From Burkholderia ambifaria AMMD (GTDB lineage Bacteria; Pseudomonadota; Gammaproteobacteria; Burkholderiales; Burkholderiaceae), in contig NC_008390.1 of assembly GCF_000203915.1 (NCBI RefSeq), positions 2,480,001 to 2,544,000 on the forward strand: a stretch of DNA of 64,000 bases, read 5' to 3'. The notes under the pieces were generated by a model. That model was not told the origin of the DNA. It saw only the letters and a program-made list of their open reading frames with translations, and made no database searches. The position numbers were made by a program, and so were the translations under genes. Shown here one piece after another: positions 54,204 through 63,867 of this stretch; the stretch's first letter is position 1; each line of letters begins with the position of its first letter.

Positions 54204-55748
54204 TTACGAGCGCTGCGGGTTGAGCTTATCGTCCTTCGAGTGCAGCTTGTTCAGCGCGGCGATGTACGCCTTCGCGGAAGCCGCGACGATATCGGGGTCG
54301 GTGCCGACGCCGTTGACGATCCGCCCGCTCTTCGACAGCCGCACCGTCACTTCACCCTGCGCCTGCGTACCGGTCGTGATCGCGTTCACCGAGTACAGCA
54401 GCAGTTCCGAGCCGCTGCCGACTTCGCCCTCGATCGCGTTGAACGTCGCGTCGACCGGGCCGTTGCCACGTGCCTCGCCGGTCACTTCCTTACCATCGAG
54501 CGCCAACACGACCTTGGCCTGCGGCTGCTCGCCGGTTTCCGAGCGCTGCGACAGCGACACGAACTTGTAGTGCTCCTGCTCCTGCGCGAACGCCGACTCC
54601 TCGGAGACGATCGCGATGATGTCTTCGTCGAAAATATCCGACTTGCGGTCGGCCAGATCCTTGAAGCGCATGAACGCGGCGTTCAGTTCGGTTTCGCTGT
54701 CGAGCGACACGCCGAGCTCCTGCAGACGCTGCTTGAACGCGTTGCGGCCCGACAGCTTGCCCAGCACGATCTTGTTCGCGGTCCAGCCCACGTCTTCCGC
54801 GCGCATGATCTCGTACGTGTCGCGCGCCTTCAGCACGCCGTCCTGATGGATGCCCGACGCGTGCGCGAACGCGTTCGCGCCGACCACGGCCTTGTTCGGC
54901 TGCACGACGAAACCGGTGATCTGCGACACGAGCTTCGACGTCGGGACGATCTGCGTGGTGTCGAGGCCCACGTCGAGGCCGAAATAGTCCTTGCGGGTCT
55001 TCACGGCCATCACGATTTCCTCGAGCGACGTGTTGCCCGCGCGCTCACCGAGACCGTTGATCGTGCACTCCACCTGCCGCGCACCGCCGATCTTCACGCC
55101 GGCGAGCGAGTTCGCCACCGCCATCCCGAGGTCGTTGTGGCAATGCACGGAGAAGATCGCCTTGTCCGAGTTCGGAATGCGTTCGCGCAGCGTCTTCACG
55201 AGGTTGCCGTAGAGTTCCGGCACGCCGTAGCCGACCGTGTCGGCGATGTTGATCGTCGTCGCCCCTTCGGCGATCACGGCTTCCAGCACCCGGCACAGGA
55301 AGTCGAGATCCGAGCGGCTGCCGTCTTCCGGCGAGAATTCGACGTTGTCGGTGAACTTGCGCGCGAAGCGCACGGCGAGGCGCGCCTGCTCGAACACCTG
55401 ATCCGGCGTCATCCGCAGCTTCTTCTCCATGTGCAGCGGCGACGTCGCGATGAACGTGTGGATCCGCGCGCTGTTGGCCGGCTTCAACGCGTCGGCCGCA
55501 CGCTGGATGTCCTTGTCGTTGGCGCGCGCCAGCGAGCAGATCGTGCTGTCCTTCACGAGACCGGCGATCGTGTGGATCGCGTCGAAGTCACCGTTCGAGC
55601 TGGCCGCGAAGCCGGCCTCGATCACGTCGACCTTCATCCGCTCGAGATGCTTCGCGATGCGGATTTTCTCTTCCTTCGTCATCGACGCGCCGGGCGATTG
55701 TTCACCGTCACGCAACGTCGTATCGAAAATGATCAGCTTGTCTGTCAT
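54204..55748 (-). CDS. leuA: 2-isopropylmalate synthase
   Basis: A 514-residue enzyme that condenses acetyl-CoA with 2-oxoisovalerate, the first committed step of leucine synthesis. The N-terminal DRE-TIM barrel has [15 protein letters not shown] and the metal-binding HCHNDLGMA, with [12 protein letters not shown] after it. The C-terminal LeuA regulatory domain (from about 390) should bind leucine for feedback inhibition. GGAG precedes the ATG. A leucine-rich leader peptide lies about 100 nt upstream, which suggests transcription control by leucyl-tRNA supply. Confidence 0.97.
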   Translation of the reverse strand: MTDKLIIFDTTLRDGEQSPGASMTKEEKIRIAKHLERMKVDVIEAGFAASSNGDFDAIHTIAGLVKDSTICSLARANDKDIQRAADALKPANSARIHTFIATSPLHMEKKLRMTPDQVFEQARLAVRFARKFTDNVEFSPEDGSRSDLDFLCRVLEAVIAEGATTINIADTVGYGVPELYGNLVKTLRERIPNSDKAIFSVHCHNDLGMAVANSLAGVKIGGARQVECTINGLGERAGNTSLEEIVMAVKTRKDYFGLDVGLDTTQIVPTSKLVSQITGFVVQPNKAVVGANAFAHASGIHQDGVLKARDTYEIMRAEDVGWTANKIVLGKLSGRNAFKQRLQELGVSLDSETELNAAFMRFKDLADRKSDIFDEDIIAIVSEESAFAQEQEHYKFVSLSQRSETGEQPQAKVVLALDGKEVTGEARGNGPVDATFNAIEGEVGSGSELLLYSVNAITTGTQAQGEVTVRLSKSGRIVNGVGTDPDIVAASAKAYIAALNKLHSKDDKLNPQRS

Positions 55749-55850
55749 GGGGGGCTCCAGGGCTCTTTATACGGGAATCAAACGTAATGAGATCGCGCCA
55801 CCGCTGGCGACGCTCAACAACAGACGAGGCTTGACGGGGGGCGAGAACGG

Positions 55851-55931
55851 TCAGCGCGGCAGGCGCGCCAAAGCTAGCGCGCGTAGCGGCGCACCGGCTA
55901 GAAGGAGGGAGAGGCGGGAAAATGCAGTCAT
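55851..55931 (-). CDS. leuL: Leu-rich leader peptide of leuA (26 aa)
   Basis: A 26-codon frame on the minus strand (ATG 55931 to TGA 55851) encodes MTAFSRLSLLLAGAPLRALA followed by LARLPR. Eight of 26 residues are Leu, encoded by CTC, CTC, CTT, CTA, CTA, CTA, TTG and CTG; three CTA codons, rare in such a GC-rich genome, stand out. It lies about 100 nt before leuA on the same strand and just downstream of a good promoter. This is the pattern of an attenuation leader peptide. I chose this frame because of its codon content, not because of a Shine-Dalgarno sequence, which is absent. Confidence 0.7.
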   Translation of the reverse strand: MTAFSRLSLLLAGAPLRALALARLPR

Positions 55932-55938
55932 GCCAAAG

Positions 55939-55967
55939 ACTATAGCGACATTCCGCAAGGCGCGCAA
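55939..55967 (-). promoter_or_regulatory. Promoter of leuL-leuA
   Basis: On the minus strand, -35 TTGCGC (55962-55967) and -10 TATAGT (55939-55944) are spaced by exactly 17 bp. The predicted start falls 7-8 bases after the -10, which coincides with the ATG of the leader peptide at 55931. Confidence 0.7.
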
Positions 55968-56016
55968 TCGGACGGCACCCGTGAAGCCCGGCGGCGCGAC
56001 GCGAAAGAGGGGCACA

Positions 56017-56046
56017 TGAAAACGGCGGCCCCGAGGCCGCCGTTTC
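56017..56046 (-). terminator. Terminator after pssA
   Basis: On the minus strand ACGGCGGCC and GGCCGCCGT (4-nt loop) form a 9-bp stem followed by TTTTC, 20 bases after the pssA stop codon. It insulates the leuA promoter. Confidence 0.85.
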
Positions 56047-56067
56047 CGTTTTCGCGCAGGTTGCGCG

Positions 56068-56937
56068 TCAGTGATCGCGCTGCGACGAGCGCGCGGGATT
56101 CGCCCGCCCGCGGATGGCCATGTAGGCCCAGAACACGTAGCCGGACAGCCCGTACAGCACGAACAGGCAAAACAGCATCAGCGGCGGGTCGGACGACACG
56201 AGCACGAACGCGACGACCACCAGCAGGATCGCCGCGAACGGCACGCGGTGCCGCACGTCGAGCGCCTTGCCGCTGTAGAACGGCGCGTTCGATACCATCG
56301 TCACGCCCGCGTAGATCGTCAGCACGAACGCGACCCACGGCAGCCAGCCGAGCTTCATCGGCACGCGGTTGTCGGTCGCGAGCCACACGAAGCCGGCGAT
56401 CAGCGCGGCGGCGGCCGGGCTCGGCAGCCCCTGGAAGAAGCGCTTGTCGACGACGCCGATGTTGGTGTTGAAGCGCGCAAGGCGCAGCGCGGCGCCCGAG
56501 CAGTAGACGAACGCGGCGAGCCAGCCCCAGCGGCCGAGATCCTTCAGCACCCACTCGTACATCACGAGCGCGGGCGCGACGCCGAACGACACCATGTCCG
56601 ACAGGCTGTCGAACTGTTCGCCGAACGCGCTTTGCGTATGCGTCATCCGTGCGACGCGCCCGTCCATCCCGTCGAGCACCATCGCGACGAAGATCGCGAT
56701 CGCGGCGATCTCGAAGCGCACGTTCATCGCCTGCACGACCGCGAAGAAACCGCAGAACAGCGCGGCGGTCGTGAACGCGTTCGGCAGCAGGTAGATGCCG
56801 CGCGTCTTCAGGAACCGCTGGCGCGCGGCACGGCGGCTTTCCGGCACCGGATCGGGCGCCATTATCTTGTTGCGGCGGAACGGGCGTGGCGTCTGGCTGG
56901 ACCCGTTGCGCGGCCGGCGGGGTTTGAATGCGGCCAT
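56068..56937 (-). CDS. pssA: CDP-diacylglycerol--serine O-phosphatidyltransferase
   Basis: A 289-residue integral membrane enzyme that makes phosphatidylserine. The CDP-alcohol phosphotransferase motif D-G-x2-A-R-x8-G-x3-D-x3-D is visible as DGMDGRVARM...EQFDSLSD. It has about seven hydrophobic helices and a basic N-terminal extension (MAAFKPRRPRNGSSQTPRP) rich in Arg and Pro. Upstream psd is 15 bp away; together they make phosphatidylethanolamine. GGAG precedes the ATG. Confidence 0.95.
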   Translation of the reverse strand: MAAFKPRRPRNGSSQTPRPFRRNKIMAPDPVPESRRAARQRFLKTRGIYLLPNAFTTAALFCGFFAVVQAMNVRFEIAAIAIFVAMVLDGMDGRVARMTHTQSAFGEQFDSLSDMVSFGVAPALVMYEWVLKDLGRWGWLAAFVYCSGAALRLARFNTNIGVVDKRFFQGLPSPAAAALIAGFVWLATDNRVPMKLGWLPWVAFVLTIYAGVTMVSNAPFYSGKALDVRHRVPFAAILLVVVAFVLVSSDPPLMLFCLFVLYGLSGYVFWAYMAIRGRANPARSSQRDH

Positions 56938-56952
56938 CGTGGGCTCCGCCGG

Positions 56953-57597
56953 TTACTGTTCGAGCTCGGCGAGGATCGTCGACGACGCGTAGACCTTCTC
57001 GCCGATCGAGACCTTCGCGCGGCTGCCGAGCGGCAGGTACACGTCGACGCGCGAACCGAAGCGGATGAAACCGTAGCGCTGGCCGCGCGACAGCGGTTCG
57101 CCGGCGCGCACGTAGCAGAGGATCCGGCGGGCGACGAGGCCGGCGATCTGCACGGCGGTGACGGTCTTGCCGCTCGCCGTCTGGATCACGAGCGCATTGC
57201 GCTCGTTCTCGGTCGACGCCTTGTCGATTGCCGCGTTCAGGAACGCGCCCGGGAAATACTCGACCTTGGTGACCGCGCCGTCGACCGGCGAACGCTGCGA
57301 ATGGACATTGAAGACATTCATGAACACGCTGATCTTCAGCGCTTCGCGGTTCGCGTACGGATCCTGCGTGGTCTCGACCGCGACGATGCGGCCGTCCGCC
57401 GGACACAGCACCGCGTTCGGCTGCGCCGGAATCGGGCGCTGCGGGTCGCGGAAGAACTGGACGACGAAGACGAGCAGCAGCCAGAACGGCCACGCGAAGC
57501 CGAAGCCCCCGACGGCGTGGATCAACAGCGCGATGACGGCAGCAATCGCGATGAACGGCCAGCCTTCGCGCGCGATGATCGGATGAGGATAGTTCAT
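56953..57597 (-). CDS. psd: Phosphatidylserine decarboxylase (short, pyruvoyl type)
   Basis: A 214-residue decarboxylase that converts phosphatidylserine to phosphatidylethanolamine. It is the short archaeal-type form, with two N-terminal helices ([33 protein letters not shown]) anchoring it to the membrane. The self-processing Gly-Ser is G181-S182 in [12 protein letters not shown], the Ser becoming the pyruvoyl group. It is co-transcribed with pssA; a terminator separates it from ilvC. Confidence 0.94.
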   Translation of the reverse strand: MNYPHPIIAREGWPFIAIAAVIALLIHAVGGFGFAWPFWLLLVFVVQFFRDPQRPIPAQPNAVLCPADGRIVAVETTQDPYANREALKISVFMNVFNVHSQRSPVDGAVTKVEYFPGAFLNAAIDKASTENERNALVIQTASGKTVTAVQIAGLVARRILCYVRAGEPLSRGQRYGFIRFGSRVDVYLPLGSRAKVSIGEKVYASSTILAELEQ

Positions 57598-57641
57598 GGA
57601 TTCGTTCTGTGTTCGGTGAATTGCAAAGCCCGTAGGATAGC

Positions 57642-57681
57642 AAAAGCCGCCCGGGGCACTACTGCCTTCGGGCGGCTTTTT
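57642..57681 (-). terminator. Terminator after ilvC
   Basis: On the minus strand GCCGCCCGA-loop-CGGGCGGC is followed by TTTTGC; on the opposite strand TTTTT follows, so it may work both ways. It lies 44 bases after the ilvC stop. Confidence 0.85.
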
Positions 57682-57724
57682 GATGCCGACCCTCCACTCG
57701 AAGGGCCGGAACGGCGCGCAATGC

Positions 57725-58768
<1,044 letters not shown>

Positions 58769-58837
58769 TCAACAATTCGTTCGGATTGGGTACTGCGGGC
58801 CGGGACATGACGGCGCACCCGGCGTGCCTCTTCGGCA

Positions 58838-59329
58838 TTACACCTTCAGGATGCGCTCGCCGCGTCCGATGCCGGAGCTGCCGGTACGCACGGTCTCTAG
58901 GATCGCGCTGGCGTCCAGCCCCTGGATGAATGCGTCGAGCTTGTCGCTCGCGCCCGTCAATTCGATCGTGTAGGTCTTTTCGGTCACGTCGATGATGCGG
59001 CCGCGGAAAATGTCCGACATCCGCTTCATTTCTTCGCGCTCCTTGCCCACTGCACGTACCTTGATCAGCATCAGCTCGCGTTCGATGTGTGCACCGTCGG
59101 TCAGGTCCACCACTTTCACCACCTCGATCAGGCGGTTCAGATGCTTCGTGATCTGTTCGATCACGTCGTCCGAGCCAATGGAAACGATGGTCAGCCGCGA
59201 CAGCGATTGGTCTTCGGTCGGCGCCACCGTCAAGGTTTCGATGTTGTAGCCGCGTGCGGAAAACAGACCGACCACGCGCGACAGCGCGCCCGGTTCGTTC
59301 TCCAGCAGGACGGAAATGATGTGTCTCAT
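58838..59329 (-). CDS. ilvH: Acetolactate synthase small (regulatory) subunit
   Basis: A 163-residue subunit with an N-terminal ACT domain (MRHIISVLLENEPGALSRVV and GLFSARGYNIETLTVAPTED) that binds valine and confers feedback control on the large subunit. ATG 59329 is the family start with GAAGAAG upstream; the frame opens at 59365. It is 112 bp downstream of ilvI. Confidence 0.95.
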   Translation of the reverse strand: MRHIISVLLENEPGALSRVVGLFSARGYNIETLTVAPTEDQSLSRLTIVSIGSDDVIEQITKHLNRLIEVVKVVDLTDGAHIERELMLIKVRAVGKEREEMKRMSDIFRGRIIDVTEKTYTIELTGASDKLDAFIQGLDASAILETVRTGSSGIGRGERILKV

Positions 59330-59441
59330 GTTCGCTTCTTCCAGAATGTGTCCGTGTCGATTCACTCGCGCCGCGCGCCGCCCGGTGCCGCACCGCCCTT
59401 CGTGAAGGCGGCCGCGCCGGCGCCAAGCGCGCGTCGCGCCG

Positions 59442-61205
59442 TTACAGATCTTCCGATCCGAGCAGCATCTCGGTGATGCCCTTGCCGGCCTGTACCATCG
59501 GCCAGACGTTTTCGGTCGGATCGGTCTGGAAATCGAGAAACACGGTGCGGTCCTTCAGGCGCAGCGCTTCCTTCAGCGCCGGCTCCACATCCGAGGTCTT
59601 TTCGATCCGCATGCCGACATGGCCGTACGCTTCGGCGAGCTTCACGAAATCGGGCAGCGCATCCATGTACGAATGCGAATAGCGCTTGCTGTATTCGATC
59701 TGCTGCCACTGGCGGACCATGCCGAGATAGCGGTTGTTCAGCGAAATGATCTTCACGGGCGTGTCGTACTGCAGGCAGGTCGACAGTTCCTGGATGCACA
59801 TCTGGATCGAGCCTTCGCCCGTGATGCACAGCACGTCGTCGTCCGGGTGCGCCATCTTGACGCCCATCGCTGCCGGCAGGCCGAAGCCCATCGTGCCGAG
59901 GCCGCCGGAGTTGATCCAGCGACGCGGCTTGTTGAAACGGTAGAACTGCGCGGCCCACATCTGGTGCTGGCCGACGTCCGAGCACACGAACGCGTTGCCG
60001 TCCGTCAGCTCCCACGCCTTCTCGACCACGTACTGCGGCTTGATGATCTCGCTTTCGCGGTCGAACTTCAGGCAGTCCTTCGAGCGCCAGCCCTCGATGT
60101 CCTTCCACCATTGCGCGAGCGCGTCGGTATCGGGGCCATGCTCGGCCGTCTGCAACTGCTCGATCAGCTCCTTCAGCACTTCCTTGACGTCGCCGACGAT
60201 CGGGATGTCGACCTTCACGCGCTTCGAGATCGACGACGGGTCGATGTCGATGTGGATGATCTTGCGCGGACGCGACGCGAAGTGCGCCGGATCGCCGATC
60301 ACGCGGTCGTCGAAGCGCGCGCCGATCGCGATCAGCACGTCACAGTGCTGCATCGCCATGTTCGCTTCGTAGGTGCCGTGCATGCCGAGCATGCCGAGGA
60401 ATTTCTTGTCCGACGCGCGATAGCCGCCGAGGCCCATCAGCGTGTTCGTGACCGGGTAGCCGAGCAGGTCGGCGAACTGGTTCAGTTCGCGCGCCGCGTC
60501 GGCGAGGATGATGCCGCCGCCCGTGTAGATGTACGGACGCTTCGCCGACAGCAGCAACGACACGGCCTTGCGGATCTGGCCCGAATGGCCTTTCGTGACG
60601 GGGTTGTACGAGCGCAGCGACACGCTCTTGACCGGCTCGTACTGGCACGGGGTCTTGGAGATGTCTTTCGGAATGTCGATCAGCACCGGGCCCGGACGGC
60701 CGGTGCGGGCGATGTAGAACGCCTTCTTGACGGTTTCCGCGAGGTCGCGCACGTCCTTCACGAGGAAGTTGTGCTTCACGCACGGACGCGTGATGCCGAC
60801 GGTGTCGCACTCCTGGAACGCGTCCTGGCCGATCGCGGCAGTCGGCACCTGGCCGCTGATCACGACCATCGGGATCGAATCCATGTAGGCCGTCGCGATG
60901 CCGGTCACCGCATTGGTGACACCGGGGCCGGACGTCACGAGACAGACGCCGACGTTGCCGGTGGAACGCGCATACGCATCGGCTGCATGCACGGCCGCCT
61001 GTTCGTGGCGCACCAGCACGTGCTGAATCTTGTCCTGCTTGTAAAGCTCGTCGTAGATGTAGAGTACCGAGCCGCCGGGGTAGCCCCAGATGAATTCGAC
61101 GTTCTCGTCGGCCAGTGCCTTCATGAGCACGGTGGCGCCGATGGAGTCGCTATCGGGAAGGGAAAGGGGTTCCGACGTGGAGAATTCCGCGCTGGGCATG
61201 TTCAT
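59442..61205 (-). CDS. ilvI: Acetolactate synthase large (catalytic) subunit
   Basis: A 587-residue thiamine-diphosphate enzyme that makes acetolactate and acetohydroxybutyrate. The catalytic Glu is E68 (VRHEQAAVHAADAYA), the central domain binds FAD, and the ThDP motif is ITGEGSIQMCIQEL...SLNNRYLG. ATG 61205 (MNMPSAEFS) is the family start; the open frame reaches 61319. It heads ilvI-ilvH-ilvC and is divergent from the sigma factor gene. Confidence 0.96.
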   Translation of the reverse strand: MNMPSAEFSTSEPLSLPDSDSIGATVLMKALADENVEFIWGYPGGSVLYIYDELYKQDKIQHVLVRHEQAAVHAADAYARSTGNVGVCLVTSGPGVTNAVTGIATAYMDSIPMVVISGQVPTAAIGQDAFQECDTVGITRPCVKHNFLVKDVRDLAETVKKAFYIARTGRPGPVLIDIPKDISKTPCQYEPVKSVSLRSYNPVTKGHSGQIRKAVSLLLSAKRPYIYTGGGIILADAARELNQFADLLGYPVTNTLMGLGGYRASDKKFLGMLGMHGTYEANMAMQHCDVLIAIGARFDDRVIGDPAHFASRPRKIIHIDIDPSSISKRVKVDIPIVGDVKEVLKELIEQLQTAEHGPDTDALAQWWKDIEGWRSKDCLKFDRESEIIKPQYVVEKAWELTDGNAFVCSDVGQHQMWAAQFYRFNKPRRWINSGGLGTMGFGLPAAMGVKMAHPDDDVLCITGEGSIQMCIQELSTCLQYDTPVKIISLNNRYLGMVRQWQQIEYSKRYSHSYMDALPDFVKLAEAYGHVGMRIEKTSDVEPALKEALRLKDRTVFLDFQTDPTENVWPMVQAGKGITEMLLGSEDL

Positions 61206-61351
61206 TTTGACCTTTCGAATTTTCGGCAAAAAATTGATCGGGTGCTCTCTGCCGGGCTTGTGGCTCGGGTTCAAGCGGCGCGTCCAGTTTGAAGGGCGGG
61301 CTTCTTGGGCCAGCCTCAAATGAGACCATCACTTCATGTTGCGAATCGCTG

Positions 61352-61380
61352 ACGATAGCCGGTCACGATTGGGCCGTCAA
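61352..61380 (-). promoter_or_regulatory. Promoter of ilvIHC
   Basis: On the minus strand, -35 TTGACG (61375-61380) and -10 TATCGT (61352-61357) are 17 bp apart. It leaves a leader of about 140 nt before ilvI. In that leader the only short frames are ATG-AAG-stop and a 60-codon frame without enrichment in branched-chain codons, so no attenuator peptide is evident. Confidence 0.68.
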
Positions 61381-61559
61381 GCAAAATATCCCGCAGCGCA
61401 TCATGGCCGCCGCCCGCCGGCCCGCGGACGCGGCTCGCGCACAACGTGGCGCGCCGCAACCGGTGCCAAGTCGCGCGAAAATTTGTTAGCATCCGCGGGT
61501 TTTACGAAATTTTTCGACCCTTTTCACACGCCGCAGTCCGCAGCGCATACCTTTACGGA
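61381..61559 (+). promoter_or_regulatory. Upstream region of the sigma factor operon
   Basis: The region contains an AT-richer block (AAAATTTGTTAGCATCC, GTTTTACGAAATTTTTCG) and GCAACC (61456-61461), which loosely resembles an ECF-type -35 element. No sigma-70 pair was convincing. Autoregulation by the sigma factor is possible but not shown. Confidence 0.3.
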
Positions 61560-62123
61560 ATGGCATCAGACAAGGAACTCGCCGACTTTCTGGCGGGCGT
61601 CGAAAGGCGCGCGTTCAAGCAGGCTGCCTACGCCGTGCGCGACGACGATGCGTCGCTCGACATCGTGCAGGACGCGATGATCAAGCTGGCGGAGAAATAC
61701 GGCGACCGGCCGGCGGCCGAGCTGCCGCTGCTGTTCCAGCGGATCCTGCAGAACGCCATCCACGACTGGTTCCGCCGGCAGAAGGTCCGCAATACGTGGG
61801 TCACGCTCTTCTCGTCGCTCAACAATACGGACGACGACGACTTCGATCCGCTGGAAACACTCGAATCGGCGGACGACAATGCGGGAGTCGAGAGCACGGA
61901 GCACCGCCTCGAGCGGGAACAGGTTCTGGCCCTGATCGACGAAGAAATCCAGAAACTTCCGGCGCGTCAACGGGAAGCGTTCCTGATGCGTTATTGGGAA
62001 GATATGGATGTCGCCGAGACTGCCGCCGCAATGGGGTGCTCCGAAGGCAGCGTCAAGACGCACTGCTCGCGAGCCACTCATACCCTGGCACACGCGCTCA
62101 AGGCCAAAGGAATCACGCTATGA
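61560..62123 (+). CDS. RNA polymerase sigma factor (ECF-like, sigma-70 family)
   Basis: A 187-residue sigma factor with region 2 (RRAFKQAAYAVRDDDASLDI, VQDAMIKLAEKY, LFQRILQNAIHDWFRRQKVR) and region 4 (LPARQREAFLMRYWEDMDVA, MGCSEGSVKTHCSRA), joined by an acidic linker (NNTDDDDFDPLETLESADDN). It lacks regions 1 and 3, as ECF-type factors do. Its stop codon overlaps the ATG of the DUF3619 gene (ATGA), so the two products are made together, as expected for a sigma/anti-sigma pair. ATG 61560 is chosen as the family start; the frame is open from 61446. Confidence 0.9.
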   Translation: MASDKELADFLAGVERRAFKQAAYAVRDDDASLDIVQDAMIKLAEKYGDRPAAELPLLFQRILQNAIHDWFRRQKVRNTWVTLFSSLNNTDDDDFDPLETLESADDNAGVESTEHRLEREQVLALIDEEIQKLPARQREAFLMRYWEDMDVAETAAAMGCSEGSVKTHCSRATHTLAHALKAKGITL

Positions 62124-62560
62124 GCTCCGCTCCCGTAAATCGAGAATACGAATTCGCGCTGAAGGTCCGCCGCGCGCTGGACGAACGTGCCGCGGCGCTG
62201 CCTGCCGCGACCACCGACCGTCTGGCCGTCGCGCGCCGGGCCGCGCTCGCGCGCAAGAAGCCGGAACCCGCGAGCGCGCCGGTGTTCGTGCCCGCCTTCG
62301 CCGGTGCGGCCGGCGCATACGGCATGCCGCCCGCGAGCCATCCGCAGGCCAGCCGCCCGTCCGCGTCGCTCGCGCGCCGCCTGCTGCGCGCGTGGCCGCT
62401 CGCGCTGCTGCTGGCGGGGCTCGTCGGCATCGCCTACTGGGAAGACATGCAGCGCACCGCCGAGCTCGCCGACATCGACGCGGCGATGCTCAGTGACGAC
62501 CTGCCGCTCAACGCGTATCTCGATCACGGGTTCAACGCGTATCTTTCGCACGCACGCTAA
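62120..62560 (+). CDS. DUF3619 family protein, candidate anti-sigma factor
   Basis: A 146-residue protein: a charged cytosolic N-terminal helix region (EYEFALKVRRALDERAAALP), an Ala/Pro-rich linker, one membrane helix (about residues 91-107, AWPLALLLAGLVGIAYW) and a short acidic periplasmic tail. It matches the DUF3619 family. The topology, with a small cytosolic domain, single helix and external tail, and the ATGA overlap with the sigma factor gene suggest an anti-sigma factor; this is inference, and no zinc-binding ZAS motif (H-x3-C-x2-C) is visible. Confidence 0.82.
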   Translation: MSSAPVNREYEFALKVRRALDERAAALPAATTDRLAVARRAALARKKPEPASAPVFVPAFAGAAGAYGMPPASHPQASRPSASLARRLLRAWPLALLLAGLVGIAYWEDMQRTAELADIDAAMLSDDLPLNAYLDHGFNAYLSHAR

Positions 62561-62586
62561 CAGACAATAACGAGGGGATCGCACGG

Positions 62587-63351
62587 GTGAATCAGAAACG
62601 CGGCCTGGCCGTATTTTTCGGATGCGTGATCGCGATCGCCGTTTCCTACGTCGCCACCTACTCCCGATTCAACCCGCCCCCCGCGACGGTCTCCGCCGCG
62701 GCCAGCAGCGCACCCGCGCCGACCTCGGCCGCCGCCGCGCTGTCCACCGAACTCGCCCCGCTGCCCCTGCCGCTGCCGGCCGCCAACGGCCCGCTGTCGT
62801 GGGCGCGGCTGACGCCCGCACAACATGCGGCGCTCGCGCCGTTCGCCGATCAGTGGGACGGCTTCAGCGATGCGCGCAAGCGGAAATGGCTGAAGATCGC
62901 ATCGCGTTTCGCGAAATTGACGCCGGATGAGCAAAAACACCTGCAGGACCGAATGTCCGAATGGGCGCGGATGACGCCCGAGCAGCGGCGCGTCGCACGC
63001 GAGAATTACCAGAGCGCGAAGGAGCTGTCCGCGCAGGCGCGCGAGCGCGCGTGGAAGGCCTACCAGCAATTGCCTGAAGAACAGAAGCAACGGCTCGCGG
63101 CGACCGAGCGCCGCCGCCGGCCGAGCGTCGTCAGCGCGCCGCCGACCGTCGCCGACCGCGATGTGCGCCGCCTCGTCAATTCGCACGACCATCCGGCGAG
63201 CAACGTCGCCGCCGTGCCGGTGCCCGCCTCGGCCAGTGCCGGCTTGCCGCCCGCGGCGTCCTCCACGTCCGGTACCGCGCCTGCCCCCGCACCGGCCGTC
63301 GTCACGCCGGTGTCGCCGGCCGACGCGCCGTCGATGTTCAAGGGTTCCTGA
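62587..63351 (+). CDS. DUF3106 family protein with LTPEQ-type repeats
   Basis: A 254-residue protein starting with GTG at 62587. It has an N-terminal membrane anchor or signal (LAVFFGCVIAIAVSYVATY), a Pro/Ala linker, and a helical core with four repeats of an (L/M)(T/P)P-E-Q type motif (RLTPAQHAAL, KLTPDEQKHL, RMTPEQRRVA, QLPEEQKQRL), as in the DUF3106 family. The repeats recall the LTxxQ motifs of Spy/CpxP envelope chaperones, but the match is weak. The C-terminal 80 residues are low-complexity Ala/Pro/Ser. Third gene of the sigma factor operon. Confidence 0.85.
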   Translation: MNQKRGLAVFFGCVIAIAVSYVATYSRFNPPPATVSAAASSAPAPTSAAAALSTELAPLPLPLPAANGPLSWARLTPAQHAALAPFADQWDGFSDARKRKWLKIASRFAKLTPDEQKHLQDRMSEWARMTPEQRRVARENYQSAKELSAQARERAWKAYQQLPEEQKQRLAATERRRRPSVVSAPPTVADRDVRRLVNSHDHPASNVAAVPVPASASAGLPPAASSTSGTAPAPAPAVVTPVSPADAPSMFKGS

Positions 63352-63357
63352 TCGGCC

Positions 63358-63867
63358 GTGGCGAACGCCTCCGCACCCCAGGCCCCGGCCGTTGCCGCGC
63401 CGTCCGTGCGGCGGCGCCTCGCGGCGATGCTGTACGAAGCCGTGCTGCTGTTCGGCGTCGTGTTCTTCGCGGGCCTCGCGTTCAGTCTCGCGATGCAGCA
63501 GCGCAACGGGCTCGTCCATCACGACCTCCTCGCCGCGTGGATCGCGCTCGTCGTCGGCGCGTATTTCGTCTGGTTCTGGACCCACGGCGGCCAGACGCTG
63601 CCAATGAAGACCTGGCGGCTGCGGCTCGAATCGTCGAGCGGCCGGCCGCTGAGCGCCGCGCATGCGCTCGTCCGCTATGCGCTCGGCTGGCTGTGGTTCC
63701 TGCCGCCGCTCGCGCTGCATCCGCTGCTCGACCTGTCGGTGCCCGTCACGCTCGCGCTCGCCGCCGCATGGATCGTCGCGTGGGCCGGCGCCGCCCGCCT
63801 GCACGCCGATCGCCAGTTCCCGCACGACCGCCTCGCGCGCACGCGCGTCGTCGCGATTCCGCGCTGA
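63358..63867 (+). CDS. RDD family membrane protein
   Basis: A 169-residue protein with three to four membrane helices (AAMLYEAVLLFGVVFFAGLA; LAAWIALVVGAYFVWFW; LGWLWFLPPLALHPLL). The segment RRLAAMLYEAVLLF corresponds to the first RDD helix, with Glu in place of the usual second acidic residue, and TWRLRLESSSGRPL is the usual family block. It starts with GTG at 63358, 6 bp after the DUF3106 stop. Function unknown; it closes the sigma factor operon. The 133 bp to the window end hold no recognisable gene or terminator. Confidence 0.85.
   Translation: MANASAPQAPAVAAPSVRRRLAAMLYEAVLLFGVVFFAGLAFSLAMQQRNGLVHHDLLAAWIALVVGAYFVWFWTHGGQTLPMKTWRLRLESSSGRPLSAAHALVRYALGWLWFLPPLALHPLLDLSVPVTLALAAAWIVAWAGAARLHADRQFPHDRLARTRVVAIPR

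Noticed and set aside
61206..61351. Possible attenuator peptide in front of ilvI
   Set aside because: Only ATG-AAG-stop and an unrelated 60-codon frame without excess Ile, Val or Leu codons are found in the leader.
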